From positions 5,179-53,709 of IMG/VR virus record IMGVR_UViG_3300030099_002320: 48,531 bases of DNA; one strand, given 5' to 3'. Origin of the DNA: a virus. The notes beneath the pieces are model-generated. The model did no database searches. It was not told the origin of the DNA and saw only the letters and a list, made by a program, of their open reading frames with translations. The position numbers were made by a program, and so were the translations under genes. This document shows positions 1 through 7,884 of this stretch, one piece after another (the first letter of the stretch is position 1; every line of letters begins with the position of its first letter).

Positions 1-1830
1 ATAATATCCTGTTTGTGAAGCATAATCACCTGGTGTTTCAGTCACATCGTATTGAGTCATGTTAGCTATATACCAAGTAAAGGCTGAATCACTTCCACCT
101 GAAACATAGATAAAACCAGAAGTACTGAATGTACCACCTGTTCCTGCATGACATACTCTTGCGTACCACTCCCATTTACCAGTACCTTCAGGTGAAGTTA
201 AAAAATAATCGATAGCACCAGTTCCCATAGAGTTAGCTGCTGTATTAAATGTTCTACCACTTGGTAGTTTAGCTTGAAATATTTGTACAAATGTATGATT
301 TTTTTCAGTATTTATAAGTTGATAAACACCACCAAAACCTGGGCTAGTAGTTCCATTACCATTGTAAGCAACCTTAATTACTTTACCACTAGAATTTGGA
401 GGTACTATACCATCATCTGATGCTGTAATTCTTGAAACTACAAGATTCTCGCCTCCTGCATTATTATATCGAATTACACTATTACTGCTATGAGCAAAAT
501 CTTCATCTAAATATCTTTGTTTACCACTATTTCTAACAGATGCTACAATAGGATGAAAACCACCTCTTTCTGAAGAATTACTGGTTACCTCGTATATTCT
601 TCTGTCATCTATAAAATAACCATTACTATTTAATGTATTAATTCCATTGTTTGTTATTGATGCACGAACAACACCACCTGTTGAAAAACCTATTTGGTCT
701 CCTGTCATTAGATACATACCTGTGTTTGTATCGCTAGAAAAACTATAAGCAGGATTACCTACTGAATGATTAGGTGCTCTAAATGTGGCATTACCAGTAA
801 TACCTTGACTCGCTCCATCTACAAAAAAACCGCCATCAGACCTAATATATCTTGGTGTATAAATATTTTTATTAGTAGACTGATTTATTCTTAACCAAGT
901 ACTATCAGTAGCTTGTATATCTCCTATAATAGTGCCACTTTCAGTAATATTAAGTCTTTCTGCATTAATTGTTCCAGATGATTTAACATCTCCTGCTATG
1001 TCTAACTTTACTGAAGGTGAGTTCGTACCAATACCAACCCTATCATTACCACCATCAGTAAATAATAAATTAGCATCACTTGAACTTTCTACTCTAAAAT
1101 CTATATTTTTACTTAATTCATTTATAACAACATTAGAATTATTTATTTCAAATAAATTAATATCAGAACTATAAAATTTTACACCTCTTGCAGTAGGGCT
1201 AGTGCCATTTATTTCTTCTCCTGTTACAGTTGGACTTGCTTCTTGCGTAAGTGGATTTTCTATACTCCAATTAGGATTATATTTATCTCGTGTAAATGTT
1301 ACACGCATTGATTGTGTATTTTCGCTTTGCGATGTGCTTATTTCAAAATATGCTTGTAACTCTGTTGTGCTTCCAGTTTCTATAATTCTTACTTTTGTAA
1401 TATCGTTGGTTTGATTACTGACTTCACATCTTATTAAATTACCGCTCCAATCAACCTGAAAATCACAAGTAAAAGTTCTTGGACCAAAATATCCACCAGT
1501 AAAGCTAATACCAATAATTCCACCACCTCTTGCATTTGCAGCTGCTGCACTTGCTATTGTATACCAACCTGATACTGCAGGACTTGTAACACCTGCATAA
1601 TCTGTAACTAATACACTACCTGCTCTATTAGTTCCGTGTGGGTCAGGAATATTTATTGGAATCTTAGAGGAATCTATAATGGTAGTTCCGTCCATTTGAT
1701 AAACACCATTTGTATTGATATTTCCTGATGTACTTATTGAACCAGAAAGACTGCCAAAGCTTAAAGCTCCAGTAACATTTAAAGCTCCAGTGACAGTTGC
1801 ACCAGTATTTGTAGTTTCTATCTTGTTACT
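1..1830. repeat. Left copy of 1,830-bp diverged terminal repeat
   Basis: This segment aligns without net gaps to 46702-48531. The first 81 bases and the last 77 bases (1754-1830) are identical. Between them I count 5 mismatches in bases 1-180 and 10 in 181-360, with denser clusters near 430-490. It lies wholly within the tail-fibre reading frame and keeps the frame open. A prefix that matches the suffix to its very last base is what a circular or circularly permuted genome gives on assembly. Confidence 0.9.
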
Positions 1831-3237
1831 ACCATCATAATAAATTAATGCACCTCCATTTGCATTAAATCTAATAGCATTTTCAAATGCATTACCAACA
1901 GGATTGTGATGTCTAATCTGTAAATAATTACTACCTTCTAAAGTTTCTACATCTATATTTTTATTACCATTACCAGTAAAGTCTAACTCACTTTGTAATT
2001 TTAATGCATTTTGAAAAGTTTTAGTACCTGTAAAAGTCTGATTACCAGACAAGTGTGCAGTATCTGCGTCTAATCTTGCAGAAGCAATAGTACCACTTGT
2101 TATATTGCTACCATTTAATCCAGATGAAGAAGTTAAAAATGCAGATGCGTGACTACCGTCTAATGTGTCAGCGTCTAATCCACTATTAGCTCCGTCATTA
2201 CCACTATGCCATATCTTGTTGTCATATCTACCTACACTATCAAAATTAGTTTCACTATCTCTACCAGCTCTAAAATATAATTCATCGTTATAATGTGCAT
2301 AAAGTTCTAAACTTCTTGTACTTCCACCTACTCCAGTAAAAGAAACTAATAAAGTACTATGTCCAGTTTCATTTACTTGATATAGTCCAGTTGCTTTTGC
2401 ATTTTCTGTTGTAGTTCCACCAGTTAAAGTGCCAAGATTTTCTTTAAAAACTGTTGAAGGTATTCTTGCATCTGCTATTGTTCCAGATGAAATTAAATTA
2501 GCTGGTATAGTATCTAATAATGCTAAATCACCTAATTGTAAATTAGTTCTTGCACCTGCTGCACTTGTAGCACCAGTACCTCCTTCTGCTAACGCTAATG
2601 CTGTACCTAATGTTAAAGAACCAGGTATATCAACAACTCCACCAGTAGTAATACTAAGTTGTGCAGTTGAGTTGTTTCTAAATTCATAAGTTTTTGAACT
2701 TGGATTTATAATGTTAGCAACAAAATAACTTTCACCACTACCAAATGTAGTGTATGTGGCATCATTTGTTTTTTGTAATTTTACTTGAGGATAAGCAGCG
2801 TTAATGTGTAAAGGTTGTGAAGGTGATGATGTTCCTATGCCTAATTGATTTGCTACATATAAATCTGAATTAGAATTATTACCAATAGCTACATTACCAT
2901 CTACATATCTTTGAAGATGTAACCATGATGCACCATCTAATGATTTTATTTCTGAATTTGTGTTTAATTGTACACCTCTACCATTTGAACTATTTTCTAT
3001 CTCAAAATGGTTTCCATCAAAAGTTAAACTACCTTCAGAATTGATACCACCAGAACCATCATCAGTAAGTAATTGATTGTTAGAGCCAGATGTAGGCGAA
3101 GAGCCAATAGGTGTTATGGTGCTACCTACTTTAGTATATAGTTGATTATTAGTATAATCATATACTAATTCGTATTCATCTATAGCACCTTGAGAAGGTG
3201 CACCATCTCCCCTTTTTATTAAGAACTTATTAGCCAT
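1..3237 (-). CDS. Tail fibre protein, N-terminal part (runs off the window edge)
   Basis: The frame opens at ATG 3237 (MANKFLIKKGDGAPSQG) and stays open for 1,079 codons to base 1, ending on a whole codon. The protein is rich in Gly, Ser, Thr and Asn, with fibre-type repeats such as IADARIPS, GIGTNSPSVKLDI and DTNTGMYL...GFSTGG. No stop is present, and the missing C-terminus corresponds to the reading frame entering at the other end of the window. If the ends overlap as argued in the findings, the joined gene encodes about 1,667 residues. The N-terminus probably attaches to the virion and the distal part to the host surface. Residues about 470-1079 (bases 1-1830) have a diverged second version at 46702-48531. 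The role is clear from composition and context; the receptor is unknown. Confidence 0.88.
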   Translation of the reverse strand, partial: MANKFLIKRGDGAPSQGAIDEYELVYDYTNNQLYTKVGSTITPIGSSPTSGSNNQLLTDDGSGGINSEGSLTFDGNHFEIENSSNGRGVQLNTNSEIKSLDGASWLHLQRYVDGNVAIGNNSNSDLYVANQLGIGTSSPSQPLHINAAYPQVKLQKTNDATYTTFGSGESYFVANIINPSSKTYEFRNNSTAQLSITTGGVVDIPGSLTLGTALALAEGGTGATSAAGARTNLQLGDLALLDTIPANLISSGTIADARIPSTVFKENLGTLTGGTTTENAKATGLYQVNETGHSTLLVSFTGVGGSTRSLELYAHYNDELYFRAGRDSETNFDSVGRYDNKIWHSGNDGANSGLDADTLDGSHASAFLTSSSGLNGSNITSGTIASARLDADTAHLSGNQTFTGTKTFQNALKLQSELDFTGNGNKNIDVETLEGSNYLQIRHHNPVGNAFENAIRFNANGGALIYYDGSNKIETTNTGATVTGALNVTGALSFGSLSGSISTSGNINTNGVYQMDGTTIIDSSKIPINIPDPHGTNRAGSVLVTDYAGVTSPAVSGWYTIASAAAANARGGGIIGISFTGGYFGPRTFTCDFQVDWSGNLIRCEVSNQTNDITKVRIIETGSTTELQAYFEISTSQSENTQSMRVTFTRDKYNPNWSIENPLTQEASPTVTGEEINGTSPTARGVKFYSSDINLFEINNSNVVINELSKNIDFRVESSSDANLLFTDGGNDRVGIGTNSPSVKLDIAGDVKSSGTINAERLNITESGTIIGDIQATDSTWLRINQSTNKNIYTPRYIRSDGGFFVDGASQGITGNATFRAPNHSVGNPAYSFSSDTNTGMYLMTGDQIGFSTGGVVRASITNNGINTLNSNGYFIDDRRIYEVTSNSSERGGFHPIVASVRNSGKQRYLDEDFAHSSNSVIRYNNAGGENLVVSRITASDDGIVPPNSSGKVIKVAYNGNGTTSPGFGGVYQLINTEKNHTFVQIFQAKLPSGRTFNTAANSMGTGAIDYFLTSPEGTGKWEWYARVCHAGTGGTFSTSGFIYVSGGSDSAFTWYIANMTQYDVTETPGDYASQTGYY

Positions 3238-3246
3238 TACAACCTA

Positions 3247-4071
3247 TTATGTAGTATATGTTCCAAAATTTAAAGTAGTATTTGCAATACCACCTGTTAA
3301 TGTAGCTGCTCCCGAACATTTAAATGTACCAGTAACATCAGTATTTTTATTTAATTCCCACTGAGTTCCGTCGTCATCATATAAAATGCTAGGACAACCG
3401 CTCCATCCACCTACAATAATACCAGCTCCATCTGACGTTGATGAGTTTGTTGCATTTTTACCAATTTCTACCACTTTATCTTCTACTGTTAAAGTAGATG
3501 TATTTAATGTAACAGTATCACCTTCTACAGTCAAATCTCCTGTAAGTGTAAGATTTCTCATTCCTGTTAAATCTTTATTGCCGTCTAATATAACTGCTTT
3601 ACTTGCAGATGCTGTACCAGCTGTAACTCCGTCTACTAAGTTCAACTCTGCAGCTGTTGATGTAACGCTAGTACCACCAATTTGTAATGTAGTCATATTC
3701 AACTCACCGCTTGAACCATAAATAGCTGCTTTACTATTTACAACTGTTCCAGCTGAAGCTCCATCTACTAAATTTAATTCAGCTGCTGTTGATGTTGTAG
3801 CTAAACTTAATCCTCCGTCATTAGCAATATTAAAGTCAGTTGTATCAATTTTAACAACACCTTTTTGATTTGAAGTTGCTACTGGTACTATGGTAGCACC
3901 AAGATCTGTTGTTGTTACATCTGATGCCTGTCCATTATTAGCTGTTTGTCTACCTATGTATAATTTTTGCGATGCACCGTCGTATGCTAACTCACCAGTT
4001 AACAAATCATTAGTACCAGGAGCACCACTTTGTCCGAAGACATTTCTTTTAATCTGTAATCTATTTGCCAT
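3247..4071 (-). CDS. Tail fibre or appendage protein
   Basis: A 274-residue protein starting at ATG 4071 behind a GGAGAGG site. The N-terminus MANRLQIKRNVFGQSGAP resembles the short virion-attachment head of phage fibre proteins. The body contains two copies of the hinge repeat TSTAAELNLVDG followed by (A/V)(S/T)AGT, around residues 95-150, common in tail fibres. It then has a Thr/Ser-rich section (GDLTVEGDTVTLNTSTL) and ends in NFGTYTT. It lies 9 bp before the large tail-fibre gene in transcription order and is probably part of the same adhesion apparatus, perhaps as a base or adaptor. There is no enzyme motif. Confidence 0.72.
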   Translation of the reverse strand: MANRLQIKRNVFGQSGAPGTNDLLTGELAYDGASQKLYIGRQTANNGQASDVTTTDLGATIVPVATSNQKGVVKIDTTDFNIANDGGLSLATTSTAAELNLVDGASAGTVVNSKAAIYGSSGELNMTTLQIGGTSVTSTAAELNLVDGVTAGTASASKAVILDGNKDLTGMRNLTLTGDLTVEGDTVTLNTSTLTVEDKVVEIGKNATNSSTSDGAGIIVGGWSGCPSILYDDDGTQWELNKNTDVTGTFKCSGAATLTGGIANTTLNFGTYTT

Positions 4072-4080
4072 TATCCTCTC

Positions 4081-4335
4081 CTATGGTTGATAGCTCCCGC
4101 CATCTATTGTTTCAGTTTCTAGTACGACTGCATCAGCCACACTAATTGTTGTTTGTCCGTTTAATTCAGCAGTTTGTATTCCTGTACCTGCTTGAATATC
4201 TGAACTAAAATTATCTGCTTCTGTAATTGTTACATCTGCAGTTCCATTATCAATTTTTAATTTATTATTATCATAAAAAACAATTTTTTTATATACATCT
4301 TTAATTTTATTTGGTCCTGTTAAACTTCCACCCAT
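4081..4335 (-). CDS. Small hypothetical protein of the tail-fibre cassette
   Basis: An 84-residue protein. ATG 4335 overlaps the stop of the preceding gene as TAATG, with an AGGAG about 12 bases upstream. It is mostly beta-like and rich in Thr, Asp and Ile (GTADVTITEADNF, LNGQTTISVADAVV) and ends in DGGSYQP. I do not recognise it. Its position between the repeat protein and two fibre proteins, and its composition, suggest a small structural or assembly component of the tail appendage. Confidence 0.7.
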   Translation of the reverse strand: MGGSLTGPNKIKDVYKKIVFYDNNKLKIDNGTADVTITEADNFSSDIQAGTGIQTAELNGQTTISVADAVVLETETIDGGSYQP

Positions 4336-4697
4336 TATGTTGTCACTCCTATATCATCATATATTGGTTCATTTACTTTACCATTTGGCTGAGGTATATC
4401 TGTATATATTGGTTCAGATACTTTACCTTTAGGTAAAGGTATCATACTATATGTAGGTTCAGGAACTTTTCCATTATTACTTACAGGTATAGCAACATAT
4501 GTCGGCTCAGCAACTTTACCTAATGGACTTGGTATTAAAGTATAAATAGCTTCATCAACCTTTCCATCAGGTGTTGGTATATCTATAAAATTACCATCTG
4601 TGTTATCATTAAAATGTTGTTCAAGATCATCAAACGATACATGAATATCGCTAAATGATGCTAAACCAAAGTTTCCTTTCTTCCAAGCATTAGCCAT
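4335..4697 (-). CDS. Proline-rich tandem-repeat structural protein
   Basis: A 120-residue protein with start ATG 4697 coupled to the previous stop (TAATG). Residues 1-36 form a unique head (MANAWKKGNFGLASFSD...). From about residue 37 there are five imperfect 15-17 residue repeats of the type x-IPxPxGKVxEPxY, with variants GKVDEAIY, GKVAEPTY, GKVPEPTY, GKVSEPIY and GKVNEPIY. The spacing suggests a repeating beta or polyproline rod. A virion linker or fibre-attachment role is inferred from position next to the fibre genes. I know no named family for it. Confidence 0.75.
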   Translation of the reverse strand: MANAWKKGNFGLASFSDIHVSFDDLEQHFNDNTDGNFIDIPTPDGKVDEAIYTLIPSPLGKVAEPTYVAIPVSNNGKVPEPTYSMIPLPKGKVSEPIYTDIPQPNGKVNEPIYDDIGVTT

Positions 4698-4870
4698 TAT
4701 TTTCCTACTTTTCTCATAGCTTGTTTATGTGATGCTGTAAATGTAGCACCTTTCATCATAGCTTTTACCATAACATTTATATGATTTTTTGTATGATGTT
4801 TTGCATGTCTTTTCATAGTAGTCTGTTGTCTTTTTGTTAAACCAGATATATCTATATTTTTTATTTTCAC
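4697..4870 (-). CDS. Small basic His/Lys-rich protein (GTG start)
   Basis: A 57-residue protein starting at GTG 4870, which overlaps the upstream stop as TAGTG. A GGAG lies 7 bases before the start, which fixes the unusual start codon. The sequence is rich in Lys, His and Met (MKRHAKHHTKNHINVMVKAM). The region TKRQQTTMKRH...HTKNHI followed by FTASHKQAMRKVGK resembles short phage proteins I have seen, but I cannot name a family. It is the first in reverse order of five small basic proteins and is likely nucleic-acid-binding or virion-associated. Confidence 0.7.
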   Translation of the reverse strand: MKIKNIDISGLTKRQQTTMKRHAKHHTKNHINVMVKAMMKGATFTASHKQAMRKVGK

Positions 4871-5139
4871 TATTTGCTCCTTTTTGCAAATGTTTTTACA
4901 TTGTTAGGTTTTTTACCTTTACGACCTTTACTTTCAGCTTTACGTTTTCTTCTAACAGCAGAAGCTATTTGAGACTTAGTCATACGTGCAGCCTTTGCAG
5001 CAGGTACACATTTAGGATATTTTCTTTTGCTTCCTTTAGCAGATTTACGACCACACTTATTATATCCTCCATTCTTTTTTCTAGAACTAATATCTACCCA
5101 GTCTTCTTTAAACCACTTTTTTAAACCAGTCTCTGCCAT
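4870..5139 (-). CDS. Small basic protein, DUF5872-like
   Basis: An 89-residue, strongly basic protein. ATG 5139 is coupled to the previous stop (TAATG). Visible motifs are KKWFKEDWVDI, a Cys/Gly segment (YNKCGRKSAKGSKRKYPKC) and a basic tail (MTKSQIASAVRRKRKAESK). From memory, this W-x-D-I...CGR...YPKC...MTKSQ layout matches the uncharacterised DUF5872 family found in large phages and giant viruses. The two cysteines could bind metal. A virion DNA-binding role is an inference from charge and context. Confidence 0.72.
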   Translation of the reverse strand: MAETGLKKWFKEDWVDISSRKKNGGYNKCGRKSAKGSKRKYPKCVPAAKAARMTKSQIASAVRRKRKAESKGRKGKKPNNVKTFAKRSK

Positions 5140-5291
5140 TACTTGCCTTTTCTATATCTTCCGCCTTTTTTCTTATAACATCTAACAAGCCATGCATTAG
5201 CATAAGCAGATGGATAAACATCAAACTTACGTTTTGCTTGTGACTTGCAACTAGCATACAACGCTTTATCTATAGGATTATTTTTAGCCAT
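5139..5291 (-). CDS. Small basic protein (NPIDKALY...AYANAWLV type)
   Basis: A 50-residue protein, ATG 5291, with its stop overlapping the next start as TAATG. The sequence NPIDKALYASCKSQAKRKF, then VYPSAYANAWLVRCYKKKGG, recalls a recurrent family of tiny phage and giant-virus proteins that often sit beside DUF5872 and DUF6321 members. I recall the pattern but not a secure family number. It is short, basic and has two cysteines. The operon context supports expression; the function is unknown. Confidence 0.68.
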   Translation of the reverse strand: MAKNNPIDKALYASCKSQAKRKFDVYPSAYANAWLVRCYKKKGGRYRKGK

Positions 5292-5292
5292 A

Positions 5293-5472
5293 TTACTTCT
5301 TCTTTCTTTTTTTAGCTGCTAATATTTTTTTCTGTAAAGCAGGTGGTAATGTTTTTTGTTTAGCTGTTAAACCACCAGAAGCTTTTGTTTTCTTTTTTTT
5401 CTTTTTCATAGTTTTCTTTTTCTTTGCTGGTCTTCCTTTTTTACTACCGTATGATCCTGCTCCGTATGGCAT
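5293..5472 (-). CDS. Lysine-rich small protein
   Basis: A 59-residue protein starting at ATG 5472 behind an AAGGAG. It contains Gly-rich MPYGAGSYGSKKGRP, two poly-Lys stretches (KKKK and MKKKKKKTK), then a short amphipathic helix (LTAKQKTLPPALQKKIL) and a basic end. The helix LTAKQ...LPxxLQKKILAAK is a recurrent motif of small phage proteins. The charge suggests DNA or RNA binding, for example neutralising packaged DNA. Frameshift risk in the A-runs should be kept in mind. Confidence 0.68.
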   Translation of the reverse strand: MPYGAGSYGSKKGRPAKKKKTMKKKKKKTKASGGLTAKQKTLPPALQKKILAAKKRKKK

Positions 5473-5484
5473 CTTATTCTCCTT

Positions 5485-5769
5485 TTAGCACTTCCATCTT
5501 CTACGTGCTTGTCTTAGTCTTGAATTTGGATTTCTTGCTGCCTTTGGAAACTTCTTCATTTGTCCTGCTGATCTAGCACAAAATGATTTACGTCTCTTTG
5601 CAGCCTTGCTTCCCTTCTTTACTTTACCCGTAACTGCTGTCTTTAACTTACTACCAGGGTTTAATCTTCTATAAGCTTTTACCCCAGCCTTAGTCATACC
5701 AGCACCTTTTTTAGTTGCTCTAAAATTTTTTTTATTTCTTGGTGGCATCTTTGCTTTTTTTCTTGGCAT
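5485..5769 (-). CDS. Small basic protein, DUF6321-like
   Basis: A 94-residue protein, ATG 5769, with an AGGAG 6 bases upstream. The core GMTKAGVKAYRRLNPGSKL, then TAVTGKVKKGSKAAKRRKSF and CARSAGQMKK, matches what I remember of DUF6321, an uncharacterised family of cyanophages and giant viruses. It is very rich in Lys and Arg with no acidic stretch. It begins the cluster of five small basic proteins just after the connector genes. A packaged, DNA-associated protein is a reasonable inference. Confidence 0.75.
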   Translation of the reverse strand: MPRKKAKMPPRNKKNFRATKKGAGMTKAGVKAYRRLNPGSKLKTAVTGKVKKGSKAAKRRKSFCARSAGQMKKFPKAARNPNSRLRQARRRWKC

Positions 5770-5777
5770 ACCTACTC

Positions 5778-6188
5778 CTAATAATTACTTTGTTGTACGT
5801 GTCTCATGCCAGAAACTCTATTTCTATTAGCAAACATCTTACCTTCTTTAATACCTTTTTCAAATTTTGCATTAAAATATGGTGCCATTTGTATCATATC
5901 TGGTTTTGTTTCATATCCTAAGGCAATAGCTTTATCAACTAAATATTGATGAAACTGACCTGGCAATTCACTCTGATCACCCATACCACCAGTATCATCT
6001 TCTAAAGTTTTAAAATGATCTGCTTTCTTGTGATAAAATAATGTAATAGTAAATGCTGCATCAACAGATGTAAATCTATTCTTCTCACTTTTTAGTGGAT
6101 CATATAATGCAATACCTATTGAATCACGTTCAAACCAATAAACATACTGCTTTGTTGTTCTTGTATATACTCTACTATAATTTGGCAT
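5778..6188 (-). CDS. Hypothetical head-tail or tail protein
   Basis: A 136-residue protein starting at ATG 6188, coupled to the previous stop by TAATG. It has an aromatic N-terminal section (YTRTTKQYVYWFERDSIGIALYD) and a mid part (VDAAFTITLFYHKKADHFK) of beta character. The C-terminal half, YLVDKAIALGYETKPDMIQ...YFNAKFEKGIKEGKMFANRN, looks helical and may contact a ring neighbour. It lies immediately downstream of two connector-like genes, so a connector or tail-completion protein is likely. No named family is recognised. Confidence 0.72.
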   Translation of the reverse strand: MPNYSRVYTRTTKQYVYWFERDSIGIALYDPLKSEKNRFTSVDAAFTITLFYHKKADHFKTLEDDTGGMGDQSELPGQFHQYLVDKAIALGYETKPDMIQMAPYFNAKFEKGIKEGKMFANRNRVSGMRHVQQSNY

Positions 6189-6466
6189 TATGTTATATCC
6201 CTATATTCTGGTCTACCTATTAATCTTTTAATTTCTTTTACATTGCCGTCAGCATCTTGTAAATCAACTGACTTTACTTCTAATATAGAATCTTTTAATC
6301 CATAAAATCTTTGGTCAGCAACTGTATTAAATTGAGTCGCTTCATCTAAAACTAAAGTTCTTTGAGAAAACTCATCAGATGCTTGATTCAATAAATGAAT
6401 TATTTCATTAGTGCCAAGTTCTGGATGATGTTTTTTAACTTGGTCTATCATCTGTTGCAACTTCAT
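6188..6466 (-). CDS. Head-tail adaptor-like small protein
   Basis: A 92-residue protein starting at ATG 6466 behind GGAGGCAAGAA; it overlaps the end of the preceding gene by 32 bp. The N-terminal helix MKLQQMIDQVKKHHPELG is followed by NEIIHLLNQASDEFSQRT, then short strands ending in GRPEYRDIT. Helical adaptors that sit under the portal often have an N-terminal region of this type. The position downstream of a larger adaptor-like protein fits a small connector. Function is inferred from context. Confidence 0.68.
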   Translation of the reverse strand: MKLQQMIDQVKKHHPELGTNEIIHLLNQASDEFSQRTLVLDEATQFNTVADQRFYGLKDSILEVKSVDLQDADGNVKEIKRLIGRPEYRDIT

Positions 6467-7289
6467 TTCTTGCCTCCTGTCCCATATATAATGTTAAAAA
6501 TGCTAATAAATCTTGTGTTACTTTAACATACTGACTTTCATACCATTGATAAGATTGAGTATCAGCACTTAAATCAACTTGATAATTTTGTAAATAGGTT
6601 TGTATTTGCTGCATCATTGTTTGTGCTAACTCTACATCTTCATCTGCTATAAAATCCATAGACATGTCAAAATATTTTATATAATCTCTTTTATGTGAAT
6701 CTGTTGCAATATCACCTGCTTCTAAATCTGATGTTAATTCTGCAGCACCCGATACATTAGGTTTACGTATTTGATTCATAATATATCTTAATAATTCTCT
6801 AGAGGCATATAATACAACACCTCTTTCTAATTCATCTGGAAAATTATCAATAAATGTATCACCTAAACCAACAGATGTATCTGGAGTTATATGCTTTACC
6901 AAAGCACTTTGTCCGCTAGCAGGAGTTGGTATAACATTTAAAGTGTCATTTGCTATAAAATACTTTGGATCTAACTTGCTAGTATAATAAATACTATTTA
7001 CATCTGTATAGTCTCCAACATCTTCTGGTAATATTTCAGTTGCTTTTCTATCACGTGAACCATCGTTTCTAGTAACACTTACAATCTGTAGTACTGATGC
7101 AGTACTCATAGTTGTAGGTGAATTATTTAATGTTGTAGAACTTGTTAAGCGATTTGCTATTTCTGGTAAGTTCATTAAACTTTTTGTAATAAACTTAACA
7201 CCTTCTACTAAATATAGTTCAGCCTCTGATGTATAATTTGGACTATCTATATCACCAACTATTGCTTCTATCTGTGTTTTAAAACTCAT
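6435..7289 (-). CDS. Head-tail connector or adaptor protein
   Basis: A 284-residue protein, ATG 7289, with an AAGGG site. The N-terminal part MSFKTQIEAIVGDIDSPNYT...AELYLVEGVKFITKSLMNLPE is typical of phage adaptor proteins that begin with a helix followed by a short loop. The middle has strands (IVSVTRNDGSRDRKATEILP) and a helix VLYASRELLRYIMNQIRKP. The C-terminal 90 residues are Gln-rich helix. It is the second gene after the major capsid gene, where connectors are usually found. I place it as a neck component without a named family. Confidence 0.72.
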   Translation of the reverse strand: MSFKTQIEAIVGDIDSPNYTSEAELYLVEGVKFITKSLMNLPEIANRLTSSTTLNNSPTTMSTASVLQIVSVTRNDGSRDRKATEILPEDVGDYTDVNSIYYTSKLDPKYFIANDTLNVIPTPASGQSALVKHITPDTSVGLGDTFIDNFPDELERGVVLYASRELLRYIMNQIRKPNVSGAAELTSDLEAGDIATDSHKRDYIKYFDMSMDFIADEDVELAQTMMQQIQTYLQNYQVDLSADTQSYQWYESQYVKVTQDLLAFLTLYMGQEARNEVATDDRPS

Positions 7290-7291
7290 TA

Positions 7292-7834
7292 TTAACCCTT
7301 AACTTTTGGTTTTCTTTGTTTTAAAATTGCCTTTTCAAACTGTCCCATTTTCCTTAAATCTCCTACACTCATTTTATTCATATGTTGTTCCATTTGAGTC
7401 ATATTCATACTAGGAGTTTCTCCACCTCTACCAACATTAGATTTTGGATCTCTAAATGATTTTCTACCTATAATACCTTTACCTCTTTCAATTACATCTC
7501 TTGCACCTTCATCTCCCATTGCAGGTCTTCTAATAGGAAAATTATATTCCGTTTTTGTCATAGGTGAAGACTCTCTCATTAATTTTTCTTTTTGTGATAA
7601 ATTTTGAAAACTATGTTGTCCACTTCTTTTAAATTGTTCTACTCTTCTTCCTGCTTTATAAGCATTAATAGATCCTGCAATAAAATTTTTAGCTCCCGTA
7701 ATAACATTAGCAACAGGTTTAAGTCTAGGAGTTCCTACAACCAAAGCAGTTTTTCCTAAATTTGTAAGTAAAGTTCTAGCATCTGATAAATTCTTTAACT
7801 GTATCTTTTTTATTGGTTTATTATTTTTAATCAT
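7292..7834 (-). CDS. Hypothetical basic protein downstream of the capsid gene
   Basis: A 180-residue, basic protein starting at ATG 7834; the upstream AGAGAGAGA stretch is a weak ribosome site. Residues 25-60 are moderately hydrophobic (ALVVGTPRLKPVANVITGAK). The rest is charged and Met-rich (MNMTQMEQHMNKMSVGDLRK) and ends in KQRKPKVKG. It follows a strong hairpin after the capsid gene and abuts the connector gene. It may be an internal head protein or assembly factor; I do not recognise it. Confidence 0.7.
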   Translation of the reverse strand: MIKNNKPIKKIQLKNLSDARTLLTNLGKTALVVGTPRLKPVANVITGAKNFIAGSINAYKAGRRVEQFKRSGQHSFQNLSQKEKLMRESSPMTKTEYNFPIRRPAMGDEGARDVIERGKGIIGRKSFRDPKSNVGRGGETPSMNMTQMEQHMNKMSVGDLRKMGQFEKAILKQRKPKVKG

Positions 7835-7853
7835 CTCTATCTCTCTCTTTTAA

Positions 7854-7877
7854 GGGGGAGTATATTTCAACTCCCCC
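7854..7877 (-). terminator. Stem-loop after the major capsid gene
   Basis: An 8-bp perfect stem GGGGGAGT/ACTCCCCC with an 8-base loop, just downstream of the capsid stop on the minus strand. It is followed by TTAAAAG, a poor U-tract. It may be a partial terminator that lets some transcription through, or a 3' stabiliser giving high capsid mRNA levels. Confidence 0.6.
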
Positions 7878-7884
7878 ATTTATA

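Noticed and set aside
932-1174. Plus-strand open frame with a similar one at 47666-47875.
   Set aside because: Both are antisense to the tail-fibre gene in the duplicated segment and mirror its reading frame; neither has a ribosome site.
1-1830. True direct terminal repeats of a linear genome.
   Set aside because: Real terminal repeats are identical by the way they are made, whereas these copies differ at many sites.
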